A stretch of DNA of 64,000 bases from Armatimonadota bacterium (GTDB taxonomy: Bacteria; Armatimonadota; UBA5829; DSUL01): contig AP024674.1 in NCBI GenBank assembly GCA_025998755.1, positions 2,496,162 to 2,560,161 of the forward strand, written 5' to 3'. The notes under the pieces are model-generated. The model made no database searches, was not told the DNA's origin, and was given only the letters and a program-made list of their open reading frames with translations. Shown piece by piece: positions 18,893 to 28,648 of the stretch; position 1 is the first letter of the stretch; every line of letters starts with the position of its first letter. The translations under genes were made by a program, and so were the position numbers.

Positions 18893-19148
18893 GCCCCTCG
18901 GAGAAAAAAGTTGAAAAAAGTTCTCCTGATATGGAATGCCCTTCCTCGCCTGGATTCTACCATGCCTCCAATCGTACACGTGTTCGACTCAACAAGTCAC
19001 TCAGGGTCTGAGTCTGGGGCAAAACTGCGAACAGGTAGCAATGGCCATGTGAGAAGTCCCCATGCTATACTGCCGCCGTGCGCCTTTTTTCACAGGCCCG
19101 GAGATCCTGCGTGCAAGGCAAGCGCATCCGGAGGCCCGGCGCTCTTTT
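18893..19148. promoter_or_regulatory. Divergent intergenic region, flgM-like/atp operon
   Basis: No gene is seen here. It holds the tandem A-tract repeat (18903-18922), the palindrome ACTCAG-GGT-CTGAGT (18999-19013) and an extended -10 promoter TGC-TATACT (19063-19071) that probably drives the ATP synthase operon from about 19078. GGAGG at 19130-19134 precedes the first atp gene. Confidence 0.5.
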
Positions 19149-19367
19149 ATGGGTGACAGAAAGAACCGTCAGTGGCTCACTCAGCTAGGAATGGCCAGCA
19201 CAGTGGGCATTACGCTTGTCGTAGCGACTGGGATCGGATACTTCTTCGGGTCCTGGCTGGACGCGAAGCTGGGGACTGAGCCCTACCTGATGCTTCTGTT
19301 CACCCTGCTGGGGGTGGCCGCCGGCTTCTATGAGATGCTTAAGCTGGTCATCCGTCTGTCCCGATGA
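19149..19367 (+). CDS. AtpZ/AtpI-like membrane protein
   Basis: 72 residues with two predicted membrane helices (VGITLVVATGIGYFFGSWL and LMLLFTLLGVAAGFYEML) in the AtpZ (DUF3329/AtpI-related) pattern G-x-x-x-G-x-x-L-D. These small proteins lead many atp operons and help ring assembly or carry divalent cations. The gene overlaps the next by 4 bases (ATGA). Confidence 0.78.
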   Translation: MGDRKNRQWLTQLGMASTVGITLVVATGIGYFFGSWLDAKLGTEPYLMLLFTLLGVAAGFYEMLKLVIRLSR

Positions 19368-19783
19368 ACGCGACTGGCGGTGTGCAGGGGGACCTGTGGC
19401 GCAGGTTCTGGCGGATCTGGGCGGTGGCGACCGCTGCTGGCTGTCTGCTGGCGTTCGCGCTTGCAGGAGGTGCCGGTGCAACAAGTCTGTTGATGGGAGC
19501 GGGAATTAGCGCTGTGAGCCTGCTCCTCATCCGGAAAACCGCCAGAACCTTTATCCGGAGCGCTCTTGTCAGCAGTGATGCAGTATCGAGCCGCGGAGGG
19601 CGCGTCGGCCGGGCGCTCATCCTGGGCGGCAGGCTGATCCTGATCGCCCTGCTGTTGAAGCTTGCTTTGATGTGGAGCGGGCTGAGTCTGCCGGCTTTCG
19701 CCGTCGGCCTGGGATACACCCAGGCCGTTCTTGTGGTATATTCGCTGGCGGGCGGATTTCCCGAAAACAGTCCGGCGGATTGA
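19364..19783 (+). CDS. ATP synthase subunit I-like protein
   Basis: 139 residues with four hydrophobic segments and a central basic stretch (RKTARTFIRS), in the position and layout of AtpI (ATP synthase I chain), an assembly chaperone for the c-ring. Sequence is weakly conserved in this family, so position carries much of the call. ATG 19364 is coupled to the preceding gene. atpB follows after 6 bases. Confidence 0.7.
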   Translation: MNATGGVQGDLWRRFWRIWAVATAAGCLLAFALAGGAGATSLLMGAGISAVSLLLIRKTARTFIRSALVSSDAVSSRGGRVGRALILGGRLILIALLLKLALMWSGLSLPAFAVGLGYTQAVLVVYSLAGGFPENSPAD

Positions 19784-19789
19784 CAGGAA

Positions 19790-20701
19790 TTGAAGGAGAC
19801 ATCTAGCGACAAACTGGCACGTGTTGAGAGGCGATCCTTGAGCCGGGTTGCCCCTCTTCTCTTTTGCTTGACCTGTCTGGTCCTGCTGGCCGCCTTCGTC
19901 CATCCCGCGGCGCTCCTTGCGGCTGGACAGGGACATGGCGAGGCCCACGGTCATGACTCCCACGGCAGCGGACTGATGCACGGCAGTCCCTGGCTGTACG
20001 TGGGGATGTCCTCCCTGGCAATGGCTTTCCTGATCATTCTGGGGGCGCTCGGCACCCGCAACCTCCAGAAGGTGCCCGGCAAGCTCCAGAACCTGCTGGA
20101 GATGCTGATCGGGGGGCTTGAGTCGTTCTATGTCGGCATCCTGGGATCCGGAGGCGAGCGCCACGTCCCGTTCCTGGCCACCACGTTCCTGTTCATTCTG
20201 ACCATGAACCTGATGGGGCTCATCCCCGGGTTCAAGCCGGCCACCGCAACCCTCAACATGACAATCGCCCTGGCTCTGGTGGCCATCACATACGTTCAGA
20301 TCCAGGGGATACGCGAGCACGGACTGTGGGGCTACATCCGGCACTTCATGGGCGAGCCGCTCTGGCTAGCGCCTCTCATGCTCCCGCTGCATATCATCGG
20401 GGAGCTTGCCAAGCCGCTGTCACTGTCCATTCGTCTTTTTGGGAACATCTTCGGGGAGGAAACGGTCATCCTGCAGATTACGCTTCTTGGCCCCCTGGTG
20501 CTGTTCGGGTCCAAAGTTCTTCCCCTGCAATTCCCGATCGTGGTTTTCGGGGTATTCACATCCGTCGTGCAGGCGCTCGTTTTCACGGTTCTTACGTCGG
20601 CCTACATTCTGATGATTACTAGCGGCCACGAAGAGCATGAAGAAAATCACGCGGCACGCCACTCGCCAGGGCGTGCGGAGGAGGCTGCTTCGGCGGCATA
20701 A
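19790..20701 (+). CDS. atpB: F-type ATP synthase subunit a
   Basis: 303 residues, membrane stator of the Fo motor. KPLSLSIRLFGNIFGEE contains the essential Arg of helix 5 that faces the c-ring, and the protein ends with the typical long hydrophobic hairpin. Unusually the N terminus has a signal-like hydrophobic run (LLFCLTCLVLLAAFVHPAAL) followed by a His-rich stretch (HGEAHGHDSHGSG). The TTG at 19790 has only a weak ribosome binding site; a start slightly downstream (TTG 19838) is possible. Confidence 0.93.
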   Translation: MKETSSDKLARVERRSLSRVAPLLFCLTCLVLLAAFVHPAALLAAGQGHGEAHGHDSHGSGLMHGSPWLYVGMSSLAMAFLIILGALGTRNLQKVPGKLQNLLEMLIGGLESFYVGILGSGGERHVPFLATTFLFILTMNLMGLIPGFKPATATLNMTIALALVAITYVQIQGIREHGLWGYIRHFMGEPLWLAPLMLPLHIIGELAKPLSLSIRLFGNIFGEETVILQITLLGPLVLFGSKVLPLQFPIVVFGVFTSVVQALVFTVLTSAYILMITSGHEEHEENHAARHSPGRAEEAASAA

Positions 20702-20773
20702 TCCGACGATTCGACAAAGGTTTCCCGGCCGACGGCCGGTTTTCAGCACGTCGAACCATCTAGAGGAGACAAC

Positions 20774-21040
20774 ATGGGTTACCTAGTAGCACTCGCACTT
20801 GCTGCCGGATTCGCGCTTCCGGTCGCCGTGCTGTCGGCGGCCATCGCGCAGGGTATGGTCGGTGGGTCCGCCATGTCCGCAATCGCCCGACAGCCCGAGG
20901 CGGCCGGCAAGATCCAGCTCGCAATGATCATCGCTCTGGCGCTGATCGAGTCCCTGGCCATCTACGCGCTGCTGGTCTTCTTCCTGCTTTCCGGTAAGCT
21001 GCCGGATGCCACTCAGGTTATGCAGACGCTTGCCAAGTAA
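20774..21040 (+). CDS. atpE: ATP synthase subunit c with Na+-binding signature
   Basis: 88 residues, two membrane helices joined by the polar loop ARQPEA. The ion-binding carboxylate is Glu59 in ALIESLAIY. Gln26 on helix 1 and Ser60 and Tyr64 on helix 2 reproduce the full Na+-ligand set of the Ilyobacter tartaricus c-ring (Q32, E65, S66, Y70), with the same 33-residue spacing from Gln to Glu. Proton-type rings usually lack the Ser/Thr after the Glu. AGAGGAG precedes the ATG. Coupling ion Na+ is therefore likely but unproven. Confidence 0.96.
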   Translation: MGYLVALALAAGFALPVAVLSAAIAQGMVGGSAMSAIARQPEAAGKIQLAMIIALALIESLAIYALLVFFLLSGKLPDATQVMQTLAK

Positions 21041-21128
21041 CCTGAGGGAGACAGTACCGGCCGGCGCCGGACAACTGCCTCTCCGGGGGCAGCGCAAGTC
21101 CGGCGGTTGGTCCGCGAAGGGGTGCTGA

Positions 21129-21638
21129 GTGGAACAGCTGTTTCAAACACTGGGGATCGATACGCAGGTCATCCTGGCCAATATCATCTCCTTCCTCCTG
21201 CTCCTCTGGCTGCTCTCGAAGGTTCTGGTGCGGCCGATCAGCGGCATCCTTAAGGAGCGCCGAGAGGAGATAGAGAACTCTTTCCGGCGCATCGAGGAGG
21301 AGAACGCCCGCATCCAGGAGGAGCAAGCGCGGCTTCAGCAAAGGTTGGATCAGATCGAAGCCGAAGCGCGCGCCCGCATCGAGCAGGCTGGAGCAGAAGG
21401 TGCCCGTCTGAAAGATCAGATGCTGGCCGAGGCCCGCGAAGCCGTCGAACGAATGCGAAAGCGGGGGGTGCAGGAGATCGAACAGGAGCGCGACAAGGCG
21501 CTGGCTCAGATCCGCGAACACGTTGCAGATCTAGTGGCACAGGCCACCGAGCGCATCATCGGCCAGACTCTGGACGACGCCGGTCAGCGCGCGCTGATCC
21601 AGCGTACCCTGGAACAGCTGTCGGGCGGGAGGAATTGA
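21129..21638 (+). CDS. atpF: ATP synthase subunit b
   Basis: 169 residues. One N-terminal membrane helix (VILANIISFLLLLWLLSKVL) is followed by a long charged coiled coil, the peripheral stalk that holds F1 against rotation. Start GTG 21129 follows AAGGGG. Only one b subunit is present, as in homodimeric stalks. Confidence 0.95.
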   Translation: MEQLFQTLGIDTQVILANIISFLLLLWLLSKVLVRPISGILKERREEIENSFRRIEEENARIQEEQARLQQRLDQIEAEARARIEQAGAEGARLKDQMLAEAREAVERMRKRGVQEIEQERDKALAQIREHVADLVAQATERIIGQTLDDAGQRALIQRTLEQLSGGRN

Positions 21639-21684
21639 TGAAGCGTCCTGCCGGCCAGCAGACACGCCACGGAGAAGCGCTGGG

Positions 21685-22233
21685 ATGATCCACAACGCGG
21701 CGGCAGTGCGGCGATACGCCGCGGCACTCTATGCTGCGGCCTCTGCGGCCGGGAACGTAGACCGTGTGGCCGAGGACCTTCATCTGGTTGCAAGCGTACT
21801 CCAAGAGCACCCAAAGCTTCGAGATGCACTAATCCAGCGTGTCACACCGGACCGGGCCAAGCGCGCCGTTGTGCAGAAGCTTTTCGGAGAGCGCCTGGAC
21901 CCGCTCACTCTGCAGTTTCTGCTGCTGCTCATTCAGAAGCGTCGGGAGCGCATCGCACTGAACGCAGAGGCGGCCTTCCGCAAGATAGCCGACGAGCACC
22001 AGGGAGTCGTCCGGGCGCAGGTCGTCTCCGCCGTGGAGCTCTCCGGGGCGGAGCAGGAGCAGCTTCGGGATCTGCTGGCACGAAGAACGGGACGCCAGGT
22101 AATTATCGAGCCGCAGGTGGACCCGGCTATCCTGGGAGGGCTGGTCATCCGCATCGGAGACCGTCTCCTGGACGGATCCGTGAAGGGGGAGATCCGCAGG
22201 CTGCGGCAGGCGCTGGCAGGTCGGGAAGAATGA
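21685..22233 (+). CDS. atpH: ATP synthase subunit delta
   Basis: 182 residues. The N-terminal helical bundle starts AAAVRRYAAALYAAA, and the C-terminal LGGLVIRIGDRLLDGSVKGEIRRL block is the family signature that links F1 to the b stalk. GGAGAAG precedes the ATG. The order b-delta-alpha is canonical. Confidence 0.95.
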   Translation: MIHNAAAVRRYAAALYAAASAAGNVDRVAEDLHLVASVLQEHPKLRDALIQRVTPDRAKRAVVQKLFGERLDPLTLQFLLLLIQKRRERIALNAEAAFRKIADEHQGVVRAQVVSAVELSGAEQEQLRDLLARRTGRQVIIEPQVDPAILGGLVIRIGDRLLDGSVKGEIRRLRQALAGREE

Positions 22234-22278
22234 GCGACCGGTGAAACAGACTTTTTTGAGAGGCTGAGGACTGAGAGC

Positions 22279-23814
22279 ATGCCATCGAGCATACGTCCGG
22301 AGGAAGTTACCTCCATTCTGGCGCAGGAGATCGCCAGCTACGAAAAGGGGCTGGAGGAGATCGGTGTCGGCACGGTTTTGCAGGTCGGCGACGGCATTGC
22401 GCGCATCTACGGCCTGGCCGATGCAATGGCCAGCGAGCTGGTGGAGTTCCCGGGCGGGGTCATGGGGATGGTCCTGAACCTGGAGGAGGACAACGTCGGG
22501 TGCGTCATCCTTGGCCCGGACACCGAGATCAAAGAAGGCGACCAGGTCCGTCGCACGGGGCGCATCATTGACGTGCCTGTGGGTGAGGCCGTCATCGGTC
22601 GCGTGGTGAATGCGCTGGGCGATCCGCTGGATGGTAAAGGCCCCATCGTTACCGAACACCGGCGGCCCATCGAGACGGTGGCGCCCGGCGTTGTAGACCG
22701 CCAGTCAGTCTGTGAACCTCTGCAGACAGGGCTCAAGGCCATAGACTCGATGATCCCCATCGGCAGGGGGCAGCGCGAGCTGATCATCGGTGACCGGCAG
22801 ACCGGAAAGACGGCCATCGCGGTGGACACCATCATCAACCAGAAGGGAAAGGACGTATTCTGCTTCTATGTGGCCATCGGCCAAAAGCTCTCCACCGTGG
22901 CCAAGCTCGTGAACGTGCTGGAGCAGGCGGGCGCCATGGAATACACCACGGTCATCTCCGCCGCCGCCAGCGACCCGGCTCCGCTGCAATACATCGCTCC
23001 CTACGCCGGGTGCTCCATGGGCGAGTATTTCCGCGACAGTGGCCGCCACGCGCTGGTCATCTACGATGACCTTTCCAAGCATGCTCAGGCTTACAGGCAG
23101 GTGTCGCTGCTGCTGCGGCGTCCTCCGGGCCGCGAAGCATATCCCGGAGATGTCTTCTATCTGCACAGCCGCCTACTGGAGCGCGCTGCCAAGCTCTCAG
23201 ACGCGAAGGGGGCGGGATCGCTGACAGCCCTGCCGGTCATCGAGACTCAGGCGGGTGACGTTTCCGCCTACATCCCGACGAATGTCATCTCGATCACGGA
23301 CGGACAGATCTACCTTGAGGGCGATCTGTTCTACGCCGGCGTCCGCCCGGCCGTCAACGTCGGAATCTCCGTCTCCAGGGTGGGCTCCAAGGCTCAGATC
23401 CCGGCGATGAAGAAGGTGGCCGGCCGTCTGAAGCTGGACCTGGCGCGCTACTGGGAGCTGCAGGCGTTCGCGCAGTTTGCAAGCGACCTGGACCGTGTCA
23501 CGCAGCAGCAGCTCAACCGCGGAAACCGCATCGTGGAGATCCTGAAACAGCCTCAGTACCACCCGATGCCCGAGGCCCGGCAGGTCATTATCATTTATGC
23601 GGCCACCAGCGGTTACCTGGACGACATCCCGGTGTCCGAATGCCAGCGGTTCGAGTCCGAGCTGTATACTTTCCTGGATGCCAAGTATCCGGATGTGGTT
23701 CAGGAGATCCAGAGTACCGGCAAGTTCACCGACGAAGCGGAGCAGAAGGTGCAGACAGCCCTGGAAGAGTTCCGCAGGAGCTTCAAGGCGGCACACGGAG
23801 GGGCATTCAGCTAA
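22279..23814 (+). CDS. atpA: ATP synthase subunit alpha
   Basis: 511 residues, non-catalytic nucleotide-binding subunit of F1. Walker [10 protein letters not shown] is near residue 170, [19 protein letters not shown] marks the fold, and [17 protein letters not shown] and GYLDDIPV are family blocks near the C-terminal domain. Full length. ATG 22279 follows GAGGCTGAGGA. Confidence 0.97.
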   Translation: MPSSIRPEEVTSILAQEIASYEKGLEEIGVGTVLQVGDGIARIYGLADAMASELVEFPGGVMGMVLNLEEDNVGCVILGPDTEIKEGDQVRRTGRIIDVPVGEAVIGRVVNALGDPLDGKGPIVTEHRRPIETVAPGVVDRQSVCEPLQTGLKAIDSMIPIGRGQRELIIGDRQTGKTAIAVDTIINQKGKDVFCFYVAIGQKLSTVAKLVNVLEQAGAMEYTTVISAAASDPAPLQYIAPYAGCSMGEYFRDSGRHALVIYDDLSKHAQAYRQVSLLLRRPPGREAYPGDVFYLHSRLLERAAKLSDAKGAGSLTALPVIETQAGDVSAYIPTNVISITDGQIYLEGDLFYAGVRPAVNVGISVSRVGSKAQIPAMKKVAGRLKLDLARYWELQAFAQFASDLDRVTQQQLNRGNRIVEILKQPQYHPMPEARQVIIIYAATSGYLDDIPVSECQRFESELYTFLDAKYPDVVQEIQSTGKFTDEAEQKVQTALEEFRRSFKAAHGGAFS

Positions 23815-23820
23815 CGTCCT

Positions 23821-24687
23821 ATGGCCAGCGCCCGCGACATCCGGCGACGCATCAAGTCGGTCAAGAACATCCAGCAAATCACCCAGGCGATGAAGCTGGT
23901 GGCGTCCGCGCGGCTGCAGAAGGCCCAGACGCGGGTGCAGGCGGCTCGGCCGTACGCCGCCAAGATCCAGCAGATCATCTCGGATCTGGCTGCGTCAGGC
24001 ACAGCGCTGGCTCACCCTTTGCTGGAAGTGCGCGAGGAAGAGAAACTTGCGGCCATCGTCGTTGGTGCGGACCGCGGACTGGCGGGCAGCTATCACGCCA
24101 ACATCGTCCGCTTGACGCAGCGATTCCTGAACGAGCACAGCGATCAGTCCGTCACCCTGCATGTGATGGGCAAGAAGGCCATCGGCTCCATCCGCAAGCT
24201 GGGAGCGCCGCTGGCGGGAACCTACGAGCTTCCTGGCACGGATGTGGACTTCGCCACGGTGCGCCCCCTCTCACGGACGGTGCAGGCCATGTTCGAGAAC
24301 CGCGAAGTGGACGCGGTCTATCTCATCTTCACCGAGTTCCGCAGCGCCATGTCCCAGCGCGCGGTCGTCCATAGGCTTCTGCCCGTGGAGCCGCCTTCCG
24401 GTGAGGAAACCGGCTTTGCGGAAACGTATGCGGACTTCCTCTTCGAGCCGGCTCCGGAAGAGCTGCTCGCGCACCTGCTGTCGCGTTATGTGGATACGCT
24501 GCTGTTCCGGGCAGTACTGGAGGCGGTTGCCAGTGAACAGGGGGCGCGCATGACCGCGATGTCCACCGCCACCACAAACGCCGGAGAGATGATCGAGCGC
24601 CTGACGCTCTCACTCAACCGGGCCAGGCAGGCGGCCATCACGGCGGAGATCGCGGAGATCGTCGGCGCCGCCGACGCCATAAGCTGA
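23821..24687 (+). CDS. atpG: ATP synthase subunit gamma
   Basis: 288 residues, the rotating central shaft. It opens with DIRRRIKSVKNIQQITQAMK, the conserved N-terminal helix, and closes with the coiled-coil partner from MTAMSTATTNAGEMIERLTL to the end. ADRGLAGSYHANI is the typical middle block. Only 6 bases separate it from atpA. Confidence 0.97.
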   Translation: MASARDIRRRIKSVKNIQQITQAMKLVASARLQKAQTRVQAARPYAAKIQQIISDLAASGTALAHPLLEVREEEKLAAIVVGADRGLAGSYHANIVRLTQRFLNEHSDQSVTLHVMGKKAIGSIRKLGAPLAGTYELPGTDVDFATVRPLSRTVQAMFENREVDAVYLIFTEFRSAMSQRAVVHRLLPVEPPSGEETGFAETYADFLFEPAPEELLAHLLSRYVDTLLFRAVLEAVASEQGARMTAMSTATTNAGEMIERLTLSLNRARQAAITAEIAEIVGAADAIS

Positions 24688-24743
24688 AGAATCTTGCGCC
24701 GCCCGCGGCGCAGAGGGGCCGCGGGCACACAGGGAAAGCATAA

Positions 24744-26150
<1,407 letters not shown>

Positions 26151-26153
26151 TCC

Positions 26154-26573
26154 TTGTCAGGCAGAGCCTTCAGCTTGGATATCGTGACCCCGGACCGGCA
26201 GCTGGCCAGCATGCCCGGAGTGGTGTCTCTCGTCGTCCCGGCCGAAGAGGGCTATCTCGGTGTGATGGCCGGTCATGCCCCTCTTCTGGCCCGGCTTGTT
26301 CCGGGACAGGTCACAGTGAAGCTGGCCAGCGGTGCGGAGGAAGTCTTCGCGGTCTCAGGAGGCTTCGTGGAAGTGGGTCCGGATCACGTCACCATCCTCG
26401 CGGATACGGCGGAACGTCCCGAAGATATTGATGTCGCCAGGGCGGAGGCAGCCCTCCAGCGGGCCCGGCAGCGACTGGAGCACCCCTCCGAAGGAGTGGA
26501 CATAGACCGCGCCAGGCTGGCGCTTCTGCGGGCGGAGGCGCGGCTCAGGACAGCCGGCCGCATTCCCGGCTGA
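26154..26573 (+). CDS. atpC: ATP synthase subunit epsilon
   Basis: 139 residues. The N-terminal beta sandwich (FSLDIVTPDRQLASMPGVVS, GHAPLLARLVPG, FAVSGGFVEV) and the C-terminal helical hairpin (residues 90-135) are both present, so the inhibitory form is possible. TTG 26154, 3 bases after atpD. Last gene of the operon. Confidence 0.94.
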   Translation: MSGRAFSLDIVTPDRQLASMPGVVSLVVPAEEGYLGVMAGHAPLLARLVPGQVTVKLASGAEEVFAVSGGFVEVGPDHVTILADTAERPEDIDVARAEAALQRARQRLEHPSEGVDIDRARLALLRAEARLRTAGRIPG

Positions 26574-26662
26574 TCCCTGCGAACGGCCTGCTTTATCGCC
26601 GTCCAGCGCGTCAAGGCGTCCGCGTCCAGCTCCATCCGCACGCGACGGAAGGAGTCACCGGA

Positions 26663-28138
26663 ATGATGCTCCATGCACGCCCATTGCTCTGTCTCCTGCT
26701 GACGGCGCTCCTTTTGCACAGCCCTGCAAGGAGCCTTGCCGCAGAGACAGCCCAGCCGCTGGATCTGTGGCTGGGGATGTACCTCGGGAAGCTGAAGATC
26801 GGCTATACCAATATCCGCCAGAGCCGAGAGGAGTTCCGTGGCGCTCCGGCCATCCGGACGGAAAGCAGCTCGCGCACGGAGCTTACCGTCCTCGGCCAGG
26901 CCATGGTCCAGCAGATCCGCACAGTGGTCTACTCCGATCTGACAACCCGCCCGGTCTACGAGGAGTTCGAAATGTCCAGTGGCGGCAAGACCACCCGGGT
27001 CATCGCCGACATCGGTCGGGACAGCATCCAGTGCACGTTGGTAACGGCCTCGGGGGAAAGCCGCCGCACCATTCCCATCCCTGCGGGCACCGAACTGGCG
27101 GGAGATGCCTACATGACCGCCCTGGATAGAGGCCTGAAGGTGGGCGATGTCTTCCAGCGCAAGTCCTTCAACCCCCTGACCCTGGCGCTGGACGACATCA
27201 CCGTCCGCGTTGACCGTAAAGAGACCATCGAATTCGATGGCAAACCGGTGGAAACTCTGGTCATCCTCACGAAGACTCCCATGGCCGATTTGACCACCTA
27301 CCAGTCTCTGGAGGATGGCCAGGCACTGCGGATTGACGCCGCGATGGGCATCACCATGCTTCGGGAGCCGCGAGACAAGGCCATGGGCATTCAGCCCGCC
27401 GAATACCGTCCCCCGCAGGACTTCGCCATCCTCACGAGCGTCCGCTCCAATGTGGACCTTCCCTCGACAGGGAAGCTCAGCACGCTGCACATCCGGCTCA
27501 TCGGGCTGCCGGACGACGTGTTCGTGCTGGAAGACAACCGCCAGCGAGTGCTGGAGCGAGGGGAGATGGACGGCGCGAAAACGGCGACACTCCTCATCCG
27601 GGCAGAAGCCTTCAATCCGGCGCGGTCAGCGGAGCTGCCGGTGGAAAACGAGTCCGTGTCACGCTGGATGAGAGCGGCCCCCTATGTGGACTCCGACGCC
27701 ATCGCCATCCGTCGCAAGGCGCGAGATATCGTCCGAGACGAAAAGAACATCTTCCGGGCCGCCTTGGCAATCCGCGACTGGGTCCACCGCGCCATGGCTC
27801 CCCGCGGCGAGATGGGCATCCTGCGCCCCGCAACGGACGTTCTGAAAGATCCTGAGGGAGTCTGCCGGGACTACTCGGTGCTTTTCGCGGCGCTTGCCCG
27901 CGCCTCCGGCATCCCCTGCCGGATTGTGGGCGGACTTGTGCTAAACCGGGGGGATTTTTACTATCATGCCTGGAACGAGGTCTGGACGGGCGAGCAGTGG
28001 GTAGCCATCGACTGCACCACACCCGATGCGTTCGTGGACGCCACGCACATCAAGCTGACCGAGGGTGATGCCACAGAGATGTTCCGGATGGGACGCATCA
28101 TTGGCCAGCTGAAAGCCGAGGTCCTGGCTTTCGAGTAG
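26663..28138 (+). CDS. Exported transglutaminase-like protein
   Basis: 491 residues. A signal peptide (about 1-27, ending SLAAE) is followed by a beta-rich N-terminal region (to about 330) and a C-terminal transglutaminase-like domain. The catalytic triad is visible as Cys401 (PEGVCRDYSVLF), His435 (YYHAWNEVW) and Asp450 (VAIDCT). Bacterial members act as cysteine peptidases or amidases in the envelope; the substrate is unknown. GGAAGGAG precedes the ATG. It follows the atp operon on the same strand after 89 bases and converges with the PerR-like gene. Confidence 0.85.
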   Translation: MMLHARPLLCLLLTALLLHSPARSLAAETAQPLDLWLGMYLGKLKIGYTNIRQSREEFRGAPAIRTESSSRTELTVLGQAMVQQIRTVVYSDLTTRPVYEEFEMSSGGKTTRVIADIGRDSIQCTLVTASGESRRTIPIPAGTELAGDAYMTALDRGLKVGDVFQRKSFNPLTLALDDITVRVDRKETIEFDGKPVETLVILTKTPMADLTTYQSLEDGQALRIDAAMGITMLREPRDKAMGIQPAEYRPPQDFAILTSVRSNVDLPSTGKLSTLHIRLIGLPDDVFVLEDNRQRVLERGEMDGAKTATLLIRAEAFNPARSAELPVENESVSRWMRAAPYVDSDAIAIRRKARDIVRDEKNIFRAALAIRDWVHRAMAPRGEMGILRPATDVLKDPEGVCRDYSVLFAALARASGIPCRIVGGLVLNRGDFYYHAWNEVWTGEQWVAIDCTTPDAFVDATHIKLTEGDATEMFRMGRIIGQLKAEVLAFE

Positions 28139-28155
28139 CCCCTATGGCCTGACTT

Positions 28156-28584
28156 TCAGGCGCAGTCGCTGCAGATGCCGTGGAAATCCACGCGGCTGTG
28201 CTCCACTTCAGCGAAGCCGCTGCGCCGCGCCGCATCGTTTAGCGCCTCGGGAGGGATCTGAACATCCAGGTCCGCCACCCGGCCGCACCGGCGGCAGACA
28301 ATATGCTGATGGGGCGTCAGGTTGCCGTCATACAGGGCCGGACCGGAGCTGTTTTCTATCTGATGCACCAGACCGGCCTCCGCAAGAGCCCCCAGAGAGC
28401 GGTATACCGTGCCCAGACTGATGCGAGGCAGCCGCTGGCGCACCATCTGGAACACCTCGGCCGCATCCACATGTCGACGCGCCTCGCGCACCGCTTCCAG
28501 TACGGCCGCTCTCTGTGGAGTGAGTTGTATCTCAGCCTGTCTCATTGTGGAACCCCCGGAGGCAGTCGGGGCCTCCACTCCCAT
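28156..28584 (-). CDS. PerR-like Fur-family peroxide regulator
   Basis: 142 residues. The winged helix covers about 1-85 (LTPQRAAVLEAV, ISLGTVYRSLGALAEAGLV). The metal-sensing ligands match Bacillus PerR with a one-residue offset: H38, D86, H92, H94, D105. Asp, not Glu, at the last site is the PerR rather than Fur pattern. Four Cys (C97, C100, C138, C141) form the structural zinc site. The matching numbering supports the start at 28584 over the in-frame ATG 28545. A PerR-type box lies upstream of the peroxiredoxin gene at 8260. Confidence 0.88.
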   Translation of the reverse strand: MGVEAPTASGGSTMRQAEIQLTPQRAAVLEAVREARRHVDAAEVFQMVRQRLPRISLGTVYRSLGALAEAGLVHQIENSSGPALYDGNLTPHQHIVCRRCGRVADLDVQIPPEALNDAARRSGFAEVEHSRVDFHGICSDCA

Positions 28585-28648
28585 TATTCCCCCAAAAGAC
28601 TCTGAATGGCAATTCCGGAGAGGCGCGCGGACCGCTTTCAGGCCCCGA

